Assembly: GCF_029689925.1 (NCBI RefSeq) | Contig: NZ_CP121445.1 | Coordinates: forward strand, 3,394,501 to 3,458,500 | Direction: 5' to 3' | From: Anaerocolumna sp. AGMB13025 | GTDB taxonomy: Bacteria > Bacillota > Clostridia > Lachnospirales > Lachnospiraceae | Length of the DNA: 64,000 nucleotides | Shown: piece by piece, positions 26,478 through 35,380 of the stretch | Numbering within the stretch: position 1 is the first letter of the stretch | Layout: every line of letters starts with the position of its first letter | Notes under the pieces: generated by a model | Databases searched by the model: none | What the model saw: the letters and a program-made list of their open reading frames with translations, nothing else | Told to the model about the DNA's origin: nothing | Translations under genes and position numbers: made by a program

Positions 26478-27204
26478 AATATTTATGTATGAGCTTAGAA
26501 GGCTTATTTGGAACAAATTTTTTATCGGACTGCTGATTATTAATAGTATTTATGCCTGGTATGTCCTTACCTCAGAGACTATTGCAGGTGTAGCCTATAC
26601 AGCACCCTTTTCACTTTGGAGTTTTGGCGCTTATTTTTCTTTGAGTCTGCCTCTTTCCATAATGACCGTGTTATTTTTGCTTTCGGTATACTCTTCCAAA
26701 AAGGAAAAACAGGTAGAGATCCTGACAACAGCAACGCCTGTGAATAAAGTACATTATGCCTTGGTAAAAAGTGCCGCAGTGACTGTCTGCTTTTTGATTA
26801 TCTGCGCTGTGATATTTGGTCTTGGCATCTATTTTTATAGATCGGTCTTTGGATACCAGGAAATTCTATCCTTCTTTCTTCCTTCTGGAATGATAGTGCT
26901 GCCCTGCTTCGTATTTTCCATGGGCATAGGATTTCTTGCCGGAAGGGTACATCAATGGCTTTTGTACGGACTTATGGCTATTGTGTTGGTTGTTGGATTT
27001 GCTGGTTTAGGTGGGAATTTTGATTTTTTTGGTCACTGGTATTTTAGCAGTTATCCCATATCATTGCCTGTTGGAGGAGATGGCGAACCCGCCTTTATGG
27101 TAAGTTTCGGGTTTTTACTGGCACGTTTAATATACCTTGTAACTGGAAGCTTATTGCTGACAATAGGGATATGTTCGCAGCAAAAAAAAGCGAAAAAGGC
27201 ATAG
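26470..27204 (+). CDS. ABC transporter permease subunit
   Basis: 244 residues with six membrane segments and no soluble domain. The TTG start at 26470 lies 8 bases inside the preceding gene and is supported by GAGAGG about 9 bases upstream. The N-terminus MYELRRLIWNKFFIGLLI resembles that of the fused permease (LYRVELRRLALSKFVWVI), so the two form a heterodimer on the ATPase. Last gene of the five-gene regulator-exporter operon. Confidence 0.85.
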   Translation: MNKIFMYELRRLIWNKFFIGLLIINSIYAWYVLTSETIAGVAYTAPFSLWSFGAYFSLSLPLSIMTVLFLLSVYSSKKEKQVEILTTATPVNKVHYALVKSAAVTVCFLIICAVIFGLGIYFYRSVFGYQEILSFFLPSGMIVLPCFVFSMGIGFLAGRVHQWLLYGLMAIVLVVGFAGLGGNFDFFGHWYFSSYPISLPVGGDGEPAFMVSFGFLLARLIYLVTGSLLLTIGICSQQKKAKKA

Positions 27205-27228
27205 CTTATCTACTGAATAACTCAAGAT

Positions 27229-27283
27229 AAAAGCAGTTCTTCCAATGTGATAAAAGTTACCCGCATGGTAAGAACTGCTTTTT
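27229..27283. terminator. Strong bidirectional terminator
   Basis: AAAAGCAGTTCTT (27229-27241) and AAGAACTGCTTTT (27270-27282) form a perfect 13-bp stem with T tracts on both strands. It lies between the converging ABC operon and arsenic operon and can serve both. Confidence 0.85.
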
Positions 27284-27384
27284 AGACGAAAGAGCTTTCA
27301 CTTTTCACTCAGTGATAAAGCGATAGATAAATCTTTTCGTGAGTATTACCAATAACATAATTATCCCAGTACAAGAGAGATGAA

Positions 27385-29124
27385 TTAAACTGCAGATAAT
27401 AATTTATCTCCTCTTACTTCCTCTGTATTCCAGCCAATCACGACGAATTTCCCATTTGAGTGTTCCGCCACTGTATTAATCCATGTTACTTCATTACCGG
27501 CTTTGGCGGATAACAAGTTATTCGTAGTTCCGCTTTTATAAAGGGAGGCATTTATTACCCACCATTTTGCTGCAATTTCAGCCCGTTTTAAATCTTCTTC
27601 CAGGCGCATTGCCTCATATACCGGTGTCGTTTCCGCAAGGGTAATTATGATAACTTCTGTTTCTTTTGAATTTCTAAGTCTCGGCAGTAATTTCTTAGCA
27701 GACTCTGGTATATCACCTTGAGAACGTTTTATCTCCTGATTGTAGTTTTGAGTGGAATCCAGCAATAATAAAGTATGACCGGTAGGGGCGGTATCAATTA
27801 CTACAATCTGATCCTCCGCTTTTTCTACTATGTCTGCAAATGCCCGAAATACAGCTATTTCCTGGGTGCAAGGTGATCTTAAATCTTCTTCTACATAAGC
27901 CATATCTTCCTCTGACATAGTTTCTCTGGCTTTCCTTAAGACCTCTTCCTGGTACTTTCTCAATACTTCTTTTTCGTCAATATGACTCATGGTAATCCCA
28001 TCAGTTTCCTCAAGTACAAATTTTAAATGAGCAGCCGGGTCAGTTGTGGTCAGATGAACTTTCTTGCCTTTCCCTGCCAGCCCTAATGCAATAGAAGCAG
28101 CAATTGAGGTTTTTCCGACACCGCCTTTTCCCATGGTAAATATCACTTTTTTATCGGAATTATATAAATCATCTATAATATCTTTTAATTTCGGAATTAT
28201 AGGGGTATTTATTTTCGTGTTCACTGTATTAATATCATCCCTGGTTAAAAAAGCTCTTACCTTCTCAATACCGGTAATGTTATAAGCTCTTAAGGGAATG
28301 GTATATGTTTTTAAATTTCTGATACCGTCAGGTATATTGGCTAATGCCTTTTGCTGCTTTATATAAATACTTTCAGACACCTTATCATCCCAATAAGGCA
28401 AGATTCCGTTGATTACCATAATCTGGTTAGTTACACCTATGTCTGCAAGTTCATTAGCTGCCCTTGCTGCTTCTGCCAGCGGAGTTCGCTCCGGTCTGGC
28501 TACCAAAATCAATGTGGTCTGATTTTTGTCGGCTAAGGTCGCTACTGCTTTTTTATAGATATCTTTTTGATCTTCCAGACCGGATAATTGTCCGAGGCAG
28601 GAGGCTCCATGGGTATTCTCACTGATAAAATCACTCCAGGCAGAAGGTAGTTTCAGTAATCTCAGGGTATGCCCGGTAGGGGCAGTATCAAAAATAATAT
28701 AGTGATACTCCCTTTGAAGCTTTTCATCGGTAATAAACCTGGAAAATTCATTAAAAGCTGCGATTTCAACCGTACAGGATCCGGAAAGCTGTTCCTCCAT
28801 GTTTTTTATTACACTATCCGGAAGTTTTCCCCGGTACGGAGCTGTCACGCTTTCTCTGTATTCTGCTGCCGCTTTTACTGGGTCCAGGTTTGCTACCGTA
28901 AGGTTTTTAACCGCATCTATTACAACTCCTTTATTCGTAAGTTCTGTTTCAAATACATCCTGCAAATTAGATGCCGGATCGGTACTGATTAATAGAACTT
29001 GATAACCCAGATCAGCCAGGGATACTGCTGCCCCACAGGCAACAGAGGTCTTGCCAACCCCGCCTTTTCCGGTAAAGAAGAGATATTTTGTTAATTCTAA
29101 TTTATTTAACTCTAATTGTTCCAT
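27385..29124 (-). CDS. arsA: Arsenite-transporting ATPase ArsA
   Basis: 579 residues from ATG 29124, nine bases after AAAGGA; an ATG at 29133 sits too close to that site. Two tandem halves each carry a P-loop (FFTGKGGVGKTS near residue 16 and FTMGKGGVGKTS near 330) and the signal loop DTAPTGHTLRLL or DTAPTGHTLLLL. This is the full two-domain ArsA that binds arsenite and powers the efflux protein. It is the last gene of the operon, 22 bases after arsD. Confidence 0.96.
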   Translation of the reverse strand: MEQLELNKLELTKYLFFTGKGGVGKTSVACGAAVSLADLGYQVLLISTDPASNLQDVFETELTNKGVVIDAVKNLTVANLDPVKAAAEYRESVTAPYRGKLPDSVIKNMEEQLSGSCTVEIAAFNEFSRFITDEKLQREYHYIIFDTAPTGHTLRLLKLPSAWSDFISENTHGASCLGQLSGLEDQKDIYKKAVATLADKNQTTLILVARPERTPLAEAARAANELADIGVTNQIMVINGILPYWDDKVSESIYIKQQKALANIPDGIRNLKTYTIPLRAYNITGIEKVRAFLTRDDINTVNTKINTPIIPKLKDIIDDLYNSDKKVIFTMGKGGVGKTSIAASIALGLAGKGKKVHLTTTDPAAHLKFVLEETDGITMSHIDEKEVLRKYQEEVLRKARETMSEEDMAYVEEDLRSPCTQEIAVFRAFADIVEKAEDQIVVIDTAPTGHTLLLLDSTQNYNQEIKRSQGDIPESAKKLLPRLRNSKETEVIIITLAETTPVYEAMRLEEDLKRAEIAAKWWVINASLYKSGTTNNLLSAKAGNEVTWINTVAEHSNGKFVVIGWNTEEVRGDKLLSAV

Positions 29125-29145
29125 TGCTTTCATTCCTTTCCGGTC

Positions 29146-29592
29146 TTAATCCGTACTTGTATTACAACAATCTCCTCCGGAACATCCGCAGCCCTGTGAT
29201 TTGGTTATTTTTGCGTTTAAACTTCTCTTCCTTCCTGAGGTATTAATTTTAACATTAATTCTATTTTGTTTCGAAGTAAGATAAGTTTCCGGTATTTCTA
29301 ACAGCTTAATAAATTCTTCGTTGGTTGGGTATCTACCGGTAATAATGATTTCATCATTATGCAGGATTATTGGTAAATCATCGCCCCCTTTCTCCATAAT
29401 GTAATCATTTACTCCTTTATTATTAATAAATTCCTGGGGAGCACTTGTTAAATTATATCTTTCAATTTCAATTCCATATTTCTTAAGGGAATTCAGTACC
29501 GTTGATATTCTTAAAAGCTCCTTATCGACTCCAACACCACAAAGACCTGTCGGACAACACATAGCAGGTTCAAAAATCTCCATTTTTTTCAT
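29146..29592 (-). CDS. arsD: Arsenic metallochaperone ArsD
   Basis: 148 residues from ATG 29592 with GGAGG seven bases before it; an in-frame ATG at 29604 overlaps that site. The thioredoxin-like protein starts with IFEPAMCCPTGLCG, whose three cysteines bind As(III), and ends with extra pairs (GCGCSGGDCC), as in the longer ArsD proteins. It hands arsenite to ArsA and is a weak repressor in some species. Confidence 0.95.
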   Translation of the reverse strand: MKKMEIFEPAMCCPTGLCGVGVDKELLRISTVLNSLKKYGIEIERYNLTSAPQEFINNKGVNDYIMEKGGDDLPIILHNDEIIITGRYPTNEEFIKLLEIPETYLTSKQNRINVKINTSGRKRSLNAKITKSQGCGCSGGDCCNTSTD

Positions 29593-29707
29593 AGCAACCT
29601 CCAATTTGCTGCTTAAAGCAGCTATCTCATTTTAAACGAAAAGCACCCTTTGTGCTTTTGCCGGTTGAAAAACGCTTTTTATTTCAACCTTCCTCTATTC
29701 TGCTGCT

Positions 29708-30781
29708 TTAATGACTGCTTACTGCTGTTTTACCGTCATAATATTTCTTTTTAAAATAAAGTGCCAGGTTTACAAGACTAATCATAACCGGTACTTCAAT
29801 CAATGGACCGATTACCGCCGCAAAAGCCTGATCCGAAGCAATTCCAAATACTGCAACGGCAACAGCTATAGCTAATTCAAAATTATTACTGGCAGCGGTA
29901 AAGGATAGCGTAACGGTTTGCTCATAATTAACTCCCTGCTTATAAGACATATAAAAACTCACCAGGAACATAATTGCAAAATAAATCAGCAAAGGTATGG
30001 CAATCCGTACAACATGCACGGGTAATTCTACAATAAACTGACCTTTTAAAACAAACATGACTACAATTGTATAAAGCAGGGCAATCAGTGCAAGGGGCGA
30101 TAGTTTAGGGATAAATACCGTTTCATACCACTCCCGGTTCTTTATACGTAACAAAATAAATCTGGTTAAAAATCCGGCAGCAAATGGAACACCAAGATAG
30201 ATAAGGACACTTTTTGCCACATCCAGAATTGAAATATTAATTACCTGACCGCCCCAGGATAAACCCAGCCATTTTGGTAATACGGTTACAAACAGGTATA
30301 TATATACTGAATATAAGAATATCTGGAATATCGAATTCAGGGCAACCAGTGCGGCACAGTATTCATTATCCCCCTTAGCCAGGGTATTCCAGACAATAAC
30401 CATTGCTATACAGCGGGCAAGACCTATAATAATTAACCCAACCCCATAGTTTGGCATATCAGGTAAGAATAAAACCGCTAGTATAAACATTAATACCGGT
30501 CCCACAATCCAGTTCTGTATCAGGGAAAGAACAAGTACTTTCTTATTCTCCAGCACACGGTTAATCTTTTCATATTTAATTTTTGCCAGAGGCGGATACA
30601 TCATAACGATCAGACCAATTGCGATAGGCCAGGATATGGTACCCGTGCTCATCCCTTCCAGTGTTTTACCAAGCCCCGGAAACACAAAACCTAAGAGTAT
30701 TCCAGCTGCCATTGCAATAAAAATCCAGATTGTTAAAAATCGGTCCAAAAACGACAATCTTCTTTTTCTTTCAGTTTCCAT
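29708..30781 (-). CDS. acr3: Arsenite efflux permease Acr3
   Basis: 357 residues with ten membrane segments, BASS-superfamily fold. [10 protein letters not shown] holds the conserved Cys-equivalent region (RC in the fourth segment) needed for arsenite transport, and [15 protein letters not shown] is the second unwound helix motif. GGAGGAATAG precedes the start. ArsA is normally linked with ArsB or Acr3; here the partner is Acr3. Confidence 0.95.
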   Translation of the reverse strand: METERKRRLSFLDRFLTIWIFIAMAAGILLGFVFPGLGKTLEGMSTGTISWPIAIGLIVMMYPPLAKIKYEKINRVLENKKVLVLSLIQNWIVGPVLMFILAVLFLPDMPNYGVGLIIIGLARCIAMVIVWNTLAKGDNEYCAALVALNSIFQIFLYSVYIYLFVTVLPKWLGLSWGGQVINISILDVAKSVLIYLGVPFAAGFLTRFILLRIKNREWYETVFIPKLSPLALIALLYTIVVMFVLKGQFIVELPVHVVRIAIPLLIYFAIMFLVSFYMSYKQGVNYEQTVTLSFTAASNNFELAIAVAVAVFGIASDQAFAAVIGPLIEVPVMISLVNLALYFKKKYYDGKTAVSSH

Positions 30782-30824
30782 CTATTCCTCCATATATCCT
30801 TGTTAATTCTTAAGCTATATTCTT

Positions 30825-31090
30825 AAATCTTTAAGTTGTATACATTTATCTTTAATCTGTATTCTTTAATCTTTAATCTGTATTCTTTAATCTTTAGTCT
30901 GTATTCTTTAATCTTTAGTCTGTATTCTTTAAATCTTTAATCTGTGTTCTTAAATCTTTAATCTGTATCCTTTAGTCTTTAGTCTGTATTCTTTAAATCT
31001 TTATTTTGTATTCTTAAATCTTTAGTCTGTATTCTTTAAATCTTTAATCTGTGTTCTTTAATCTTTAATCTGTATTCTTTATCCCTCAAT
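30825..31090. repeat. Tandem repeat array of 21-22 bp inside the ars operon
   Basis: About twelve imperfect copies of a unit close to TTTAATCTGTATTCTTTAATC run head to tail between the oxidoreductase and acr3 genes. Variation is limited to A/G and an extra A (TTTAAATC). There are no unique spacers, so it is not a CRISPR. It fills almost the entire 327-base gap in an otherwise compact operon and would be transcribed as a purine-rich leader of acr3. Confidence 0.9.
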
Positions 31091-31108
31091 CTTTATTGTT
31101 TCCATTCC

Positions 31109-32761
31109 TTAATCAGTGTTTATTCTTTTGAAAATCTTCCGAAAGTGTTTATGACCTCCGGATAAATTGTAAACTTCCTTAAAACCATGATTTAAAAGTA
31201 TATTCTGTGCTGCGTTACCGGTTACTCCTTTATTACAGTAGGTCACAGTGATAGTATTCTTATCAAAACTTTTAAGGGATTGCCTTAAGGTTTCATGGGG
31301 AAAATTACTTGCCGTTTCGATGTGATCTTTTTCATATTGTGCTAAAACCCTTGCATCAATCATATTATAATCCTTTCCGGATTCCATTAAATCCTTCAGT
31401 TCTTCTGCCGTAACAAGTTTTCTGTCTCCATGAATTGCATTGTCTAAAATCATACCGGTATACATAACCGGGTCCTTAGTGGTAGAAAAAGGAGGAGCAT
31501 AAGCCAAATCGAGATGAAATAAATCATCTACCCCTGCTTTAAACGTAATTGCTGTGGCAAAAACATCAATTCGTTTGTCGACTCCTTCATCACCAATAAT
31601 CTGTACTCCCAAAAGCCTGCCAGTTACATTATCAGCAACACCTTTTATTATCATTTCTTTTCCGCCCATATACTCAGGCTTATTAGGCTTTATATTATGA
31701 CAGACTACCGTTTCATAACCTTCTGCTTTTGCTTCTTTTTCAGATAAACCGGTCTGGGCAATAACCATATCAAAAACCCGAAAGATTCCGGTTCCTAAGA
31801 TTCCTCGAAAAGTCAAATTTCCCCCAGTTATACTATCCCCCGTAATTCTGCCGGTTTTATTGGCAGTGGAACCCATCGGACGGTATACTGGTTTTCCGGT
31901 TACAATATGAAATTGTTCGGTACAATCACCGCAAGCGTAGATATCTTCTGCACTTGTTAACATCCTATCATTTACCTTAATAGCCTTAGTAATCCCTAAC
32001 TCGATTCCAGCCTTTTCTGCCAGTTCCGTGTTCGGTCTTACTCCTGCTGAAAGTAATATAAAATCCGTACAGATTTCTCTACCGTCCTCTAAAAGTACTC
32101 TGTCCTTTTTTATCTCTATCACATTAGCACCGGTTAAAACAGTGACTTTGTTCTTCTTAAGATGATCTTCTAAGTATAGGGACATATCCTTATCAAGCCC
32201 CGGAGTCACCTGAGGAAGTCTTTCGATGAGAGTCACCTCTAAACCAAGACGGACTAAATTCTCACAAACTTCAAGACCGATAAAGCCGGTGCCAAGAATA
32301 AGGGCAGACTTTGGTTTCTTTAAGCTAATATAATCTTTGATACGATTCATATCTCCTATGTTGCGAAGCGTAAAAACATGATCTCCTTTGGCCCCTTTCA
32401 CAGGTGGAAGAACTGCTTTTGCACCGGTTGCAATTACAAGCTTATCATAGTGATCTTTAAAGCTTTCTCCAGTAGTCAGGTCTTTTACAGCAATTGTCTT
32501 AGCCGCTTTGTCAATGTCAAGCACTTCATGACAGACGAAAACGTCTACATTGTATTTGTGTTTAAAAAAGGAAGGCGTCCGGGGGGTCAGTTTTTCGGCT
32601 TCGTCAATTTCTCCACCGATATAATAAGGCATACCACAACTGGAATAGGATATATACGTATCCTTTTCATAGATAACGATTTCAGCAGTCTCATCATTTC
32701 TTCTGGCTTTCGCCGCAGCACTTGTTCCGGCTGCTACTCCACCGATTATTAACAATCGCAT
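31109..32761 (-). CDS. CoA-disulfide reductase-rhodanese fusion (FAD/NAD(P) oxidoreductase)
   Basis: 550 residues. FAD-binding start LLIIGGVAAGTSAAAKARR, then the single redox Cys42 in SYSSCGMPYYIGG typical of CoA-disulfide reductases and NADH oxidases. NAD(P) motif near 155 (LILGTGFIGLEVCEN), FAD motif ACGDCTEQ near 290, dimer domain 335-445, and a C-terminal rhodanese from about 455 with active Cys in VTYCNKGVTGN. It lies second in the arsenic operon, overlapping arsR by 13 bases. It likely keeps low-molecular-weight thiols reduced or handles persulfide during arsenic stress; the exact substrate is open. Confidence 0.92.
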   Translation of the reverse strand: MRLLIIGGVAAGTSAAAKARRNDETAEIVIYEKDTYISYSSCGMPYYIGGEIDEAEKLTPRTPSFFKHKYNVDVFVCHEVLDIDKAAKTIAVKDLTTGESFKDHYDKLVIATGAKAVLPPVKGAKGDHVFTLRNIGDMNRIKDYISLKKPKSALILGTGFIGLEVCENLVRLGLEVTLIERLPQVTPGLDKDMSLYLEDHLKKNKVTVLTGANVIEIKKDRVLLEDGREICTDFILLSAGVRPNTELAEKAGIELGITKAIKVNDRMLTSAEDIYACGDCTEQFHIVTGKPVYRPMGSTANKTGRITGDSITGGNLTFRGILGTGIFRVFDMVIAQTGLSEKEAKAEGYETVVCHNIKPNKPEYMGGKEMIIKGVADNVTGRLLGVQIIGDEGVDKRIDVFATAITFKAGVDDLFHLDLAYAPPFSTTKDPVMYTGMILDNAIHGDRKLVTAEELKDLMESGKDYNMIDARVLAQYEKDHIETASNFPHETLRQSLKSFDKNTITVTYCNKGVTGNAAQNILLNHGFKEVYNLSGGHKHFRKIFKRINTD

Positions 32762-33078
32762 TTGCTTTCCCCCTTAACGGTTTTACAGATACAGGCTTCC
32801 TGAGGTGTTGTTATAAACTCCCACATTTCTTTCACTAAGGTGATTTTTTCTGGGTTTAAACGGTATCTCATCCAGGCTCCATCCCGCCTTCCATTAACCA
32901 GACCACTTTCCGTCAGTATTTTCATATGGTAGGATAAGGTCGGCTGTGTAATTTGAAATGGCTCTAAAATATCACATGCACACATTTCACCACAGGATAG
33001 CATCTCAACGATCTTTAGTCTTGTTTCATCCGCCAGTGCTTTCAAGATTGGTACATATTCATTATAATTGTATTTCAT
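32749..33078 (-). CDS. arsR: ArsR-family arsenic-responsive repressor
   Basis: 109 residues, winged helix. The DNA helix is QPTLSYHMKILTESGLV. The sensing helix carries Cys residues in SCGEMCACDIL, the equivalent of the ELCVCDL arsenite site. The C-terminus has four more cysteines (ACICKTVKG and KCDC), possibly a second metal site. It heads the operon behind a near-consensus promoter and should repress it until As(III) binds. Confidence 0.95.
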   Translation of the reverse strand: MKYNYNEYVPILKALADETRLKIVEMLSCGEMCACDILEPFQITQPTLSYHMKILTESGLVNGRRDGAWMRYRLNPEKITLVKEMWEFITTPQEACICKTVKGESKCDC

Positions 33079-33090
33079 ATTTTCACCTCA

Positions 33091-33163
33091 CATATAGATG
33101 GTTTTCTATGATATTGATATTTATCTATATCCATAGTATAGCCATCATATAGAGAAGTGTCAA
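33091..33163 (-). promoter_or_regulatory. ars operon promoter and probable ArsR operator
   Basis: On the minus strand TTGACA (33163-33158), a 17-base spacer and TATACT (33140-33135) make an almost perfect promoter. Downstream, between the start point and the arsR ribosome site, ATAGAT and ATCTAT form an interrupted dyad (33091-33130), the likely ArsR binding site. Confidence 0.8.
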
Positions 33164-33273
33164 TATGATTTATTTGATTTTACATATATATTACATAGAA
33201 TAGTAGTAGAATAACATAATTTATCGCATGAACTTGATATAGACGTTAGACGAAAAAAAATTATTATAGTTGC

Positions 33274-33314
33274 TGAAAAAAGCCCCTAAAACACAGGAAA
33301 GGTTTTAGAAGGCT
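33274..33314 (-). terminator. Rho-independent terminator after the GNAT gene
   Basis: On the minus strand TCTAAAAC pairs with GTTTTAGG plus outer G-C/G-U pairs, followed by CTTTTTTC. It ends the arsN-like gene before the ars promoter. Confidence 0.7.
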
Positions 33315-33382
33315 TAACCACATAAACAATATTATTTGTACACTATATAATGCAATATTAAGCTTGAATCGAGAACCACTCC

Positions 33383-33886
33383 CTAGCTTTCGTTACCTGT
33401 CAGAGTACTTCTCCGTTCCATCAGAATAACATCATGCCACTTTCCGGTGTCCATTCTTCCAAGGCGTTCCCGGTAACCAATCTCTCTAAAACCACATTTC
33501 TTATGTAAGCTCCTGCTGGTAAGATTCTCTTTTATGATTCCTGCCTGTATGGTCCAGTACCCCTTTTCTTCCGAGCACCTGACCAAATGATTAAGAAGAG
33601 TAGTTCCTACTCCAATACCCCTATACTTATCACCGATATAAATGCTGACTTCTCCTACACCAGCATATACGCACCTGCTGGATACCGGGGATAAGGCTGC
33701 CCAGCCAAGGATTTGCTCACCCGAACGTGCAACAAACCGGCAGTTAAGACTATGTCCCTTATCCCATTCTTCCCAGGATGGTACTTCATTTTGAAATGTA
33801 GCTATTTTAGTTTTTATACCTGCTGCGTAAATCTCTGAAACCTGCTGCCAGTCTGCTTCTTTCATCTCTTCTATTGTAAAATTCAT
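33383..33886 (-). CDS. GNAT acetyltransferase, phosphinothricin acetyltransferase/ArsN1-like
   Basis: 167 residues from ATG 33886, which has AAAGGAG five bases upstream; an earlier in-frame ATG at 33901 overlaps that site. The fold matches the Pat/Bar group: YAAGIKTKIATFQNEVPSW near the start, VYAGVGEVSIYIGDKYRGIGVGTTLL with the acetyl-CoA loop (KYRGIGVG), and GIIKENLTSRSLHKKCGF. Members detoxify phosphinothricin, methionine sulfoximine, or arsinothricin (ArsN1). The place just upstream of an arsenic operon favours ArsN1, but this is inference; it has its own transcript. Confidence 0.85.
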   Translation of the reverse strand: MNFTIEEMKEADWQQVSEIYAAGIKTKIATFQNEVPSWEEWDKGHSLNCRFVARSGEQILGWAALSPVSSRCVYAGVGEVSIYIGDKYRGIGVGTTLLNHLVRCSEEKGYWTIQAGIIKENLTSRSLHKKCGFREIGYRERLGRMDTGKWHDVILMERRSTLTGNES

Positions 33887-34153
33887 TTCTGCTCCTTTCA
33901 TTTATAAACGTTAGTATGATTCCCTGTAAATCCTAACGATACACTGATTGTACTTTTACTCTTAATAGATACGACTCACTGATTATTAATCTCATCACCT
34001 CTCTTTTATTTGAGTTAATTGTATCATACATCTGTTGTATATTGCAACTATTGTCTCTGAAAAAATTTTTTTTGATTTCCCTATGATATATCTAATAGAA
34101 AACTATAATTTCAAGTACTTTTCTGTGAATTAATAGCAGTTTAATAGGTTGTA

Positions 34154-34591
34154 TCAGCCCTTATTCTCCTTAATAGATTGAACCAATAATTCCAGACTTT
34201 CTAAAACCTGATCCCTTTTATTTTCCGGAAGAGAGTTAAAGATTCCGGAATAGTAACCACTCATGTTATCTTCGATGGACTTAAAAACCTCGACGCCTTT
34301 ATCGGTTAACTGTATTGTTACGTAACGCCTGTTTTCCTCATCAATATCCCTTTTTACCAGTTCCACATCAACCAGGTTATTAATGGTCCTGCTCATCGTA
34401 CTTTTATCAAGTCCCAGTAAATCGGCAAGATTGATAAGTGAAATACGCTTTACTCTCCCGATTTCAACTAAAGCATGACATTGTGCAAGGGTAATTCCGC
34501 TGCAGGAGGCATCACTTTTCTCAAGAATGCCCAGATTTCTGACCAGTATCCGTAATTGTTCCCTTAGCATTTCACTTCCTTGGTTTAGCAT
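34154..34591 (-). CDS. MarR-family transcriptional regulator
   Basis: 145 residues. Winged-helix core: SGITLAQCHALVEIG, LADLLGLDKSTMSRTINNLV, and the wing KRDIDEENRRYVTIQLTDKG. Two possible ATG starts (34591 and seven codons later) both have acceptable ribosome sites; the first is reported. The cysteine in the first helix (ASCSGIT) could make it redox responsive. No target gene is adjacent except the small gene upstream. Confidence 0.88.
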   Translation of the reverse strand: MLNQGSEMLREQLRILVRNLGILEKSDASCSGITLAQCHALVEIGRVKRISLINLADLLGLDKSTMSRTINNLVDVELVKRDIDEENRRYVTIQLTDKGVEVFKSIEDNMSGYYSGIFNSLPENKRDQVLESLELLVQSIKENKG

Positions 34592-34651
34592 TCCTTCACC
34601 TCTTTGTCTTAATTAAATATCCCAAAAGTCTGGTTCCTCGTATTATCCAGA

Positions 34652-34933
34652 TTAACCCTGACTCTTAACTTCCATAATCTTATTACCGCTTTTTGTAAAT
34701 CCATGTTCCTCCATTACCTTTGAAAATATTGTTTTCTCAACTACACCTTTTAACCATTTCGCTTCATCAGAGTGTCTGTTCTCTAGTATATCCTTTTGCA
34801 ATTCTGAATAAATATCACAAAGTACCTGATACTCTGTTTTTTCTGACAGACAAGCTAAAACTTTTCTTTCGCCATAAGCCCGGACTGCTCTTTTTCTGTC
34901 CCGTTCGAGTGACTTAATTACGGTATCTCCCAT
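34652..34933 (-). CDS. Small helical hypothetical protein
   Basis: 93 residues, charged and predicted all-helical, e.g. LERDRKRAVRAYGERKVLA and KWLKGVVEKTIFSKVMEEHG. A purine-rich ribosome site (GGAAGGCGAAGG) precedes ATG 34933. It lies 60 bases before the MarR gene on the same strand and may be co-transcribed with it. Family not recognised. Confidence 0.6.
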   Translation of the reverse strand: MGDTVIKSLERDRKRAVRAYGERKVLACLSEKTEYQVLCDIYSELQKDILENRHSDEAKWLKGVVEKTIFSKVMEEHGFTKSGNKIMEVKSQG

Positions 34934-34973
34934 ACCTTCGCCTTCCTGTATTTAATTATTTATTTTTCCAACA

Positions 34974-35229
34974 TTGATTTGAGAGTCAAAAGCCTCAAAA
35001 AACTTAATTAATGAATAACCCGGTATATATATTCATTTTGTCGTAGACCGGCTGACAAGGCTGTTTATGTCCGAATAGAGACTCAGCAAAAAGCTGAGCA
35101 GTGCGATGCTTTTTGCATCTATGAGGCTCTACAAAGGACATGCCGCAGGAAGGTAAGGTAGACAAAATGAATATATATACCGGGTTATTCATTTTACAAC
35201 CTAAATTAAGCTTTTGACTCTCAAATCAA
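34974..35229. repeat. 256-bp palindromic element (MITE-like or structured RNA)
   Basis: Two nested perfect arms: 20 bases at 34974-34993 with 35210-35229, and 33 bases at 35010-35042 with 35161-35193. The core between them (35043-35160) has further hairpins: CTCAGC/GCTGAG at 35082-35097, GATGC/GCATC at 35105-35119, and TGTCC/GGACA at 35068-35141. The only open frame inside is a by-product of the palindrome. Length, symmetry and intergenic position suggest a miniature inverted-repeat element. Confidence 0.8.
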
Positions 35230-35380
35230 CATTAAATAATCTAAATATCATTATACCATAACCTTCCAGAATAGTGATGCTTCTTTTGACAATTCCTTTT
35301 CAAGTTTGTACTAATTACAGTTTTATAAACTTTACTGGCTAAATATACAATATTTCACAGGAATATTAGAAGATACCTGT

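Noticed and set aside
30825-31090. Possible CRISPR array
   Set aside because: The 21-22-bp units are directly adjacent and have no unique spacers; there are no cas genes in the window.
35004-35192. 62-codon minus-strand reading frame
   Set aside because: It lies fully inside the 256-bp palindrome; its start and end are mirror images of the arms and it has no ribosome site.
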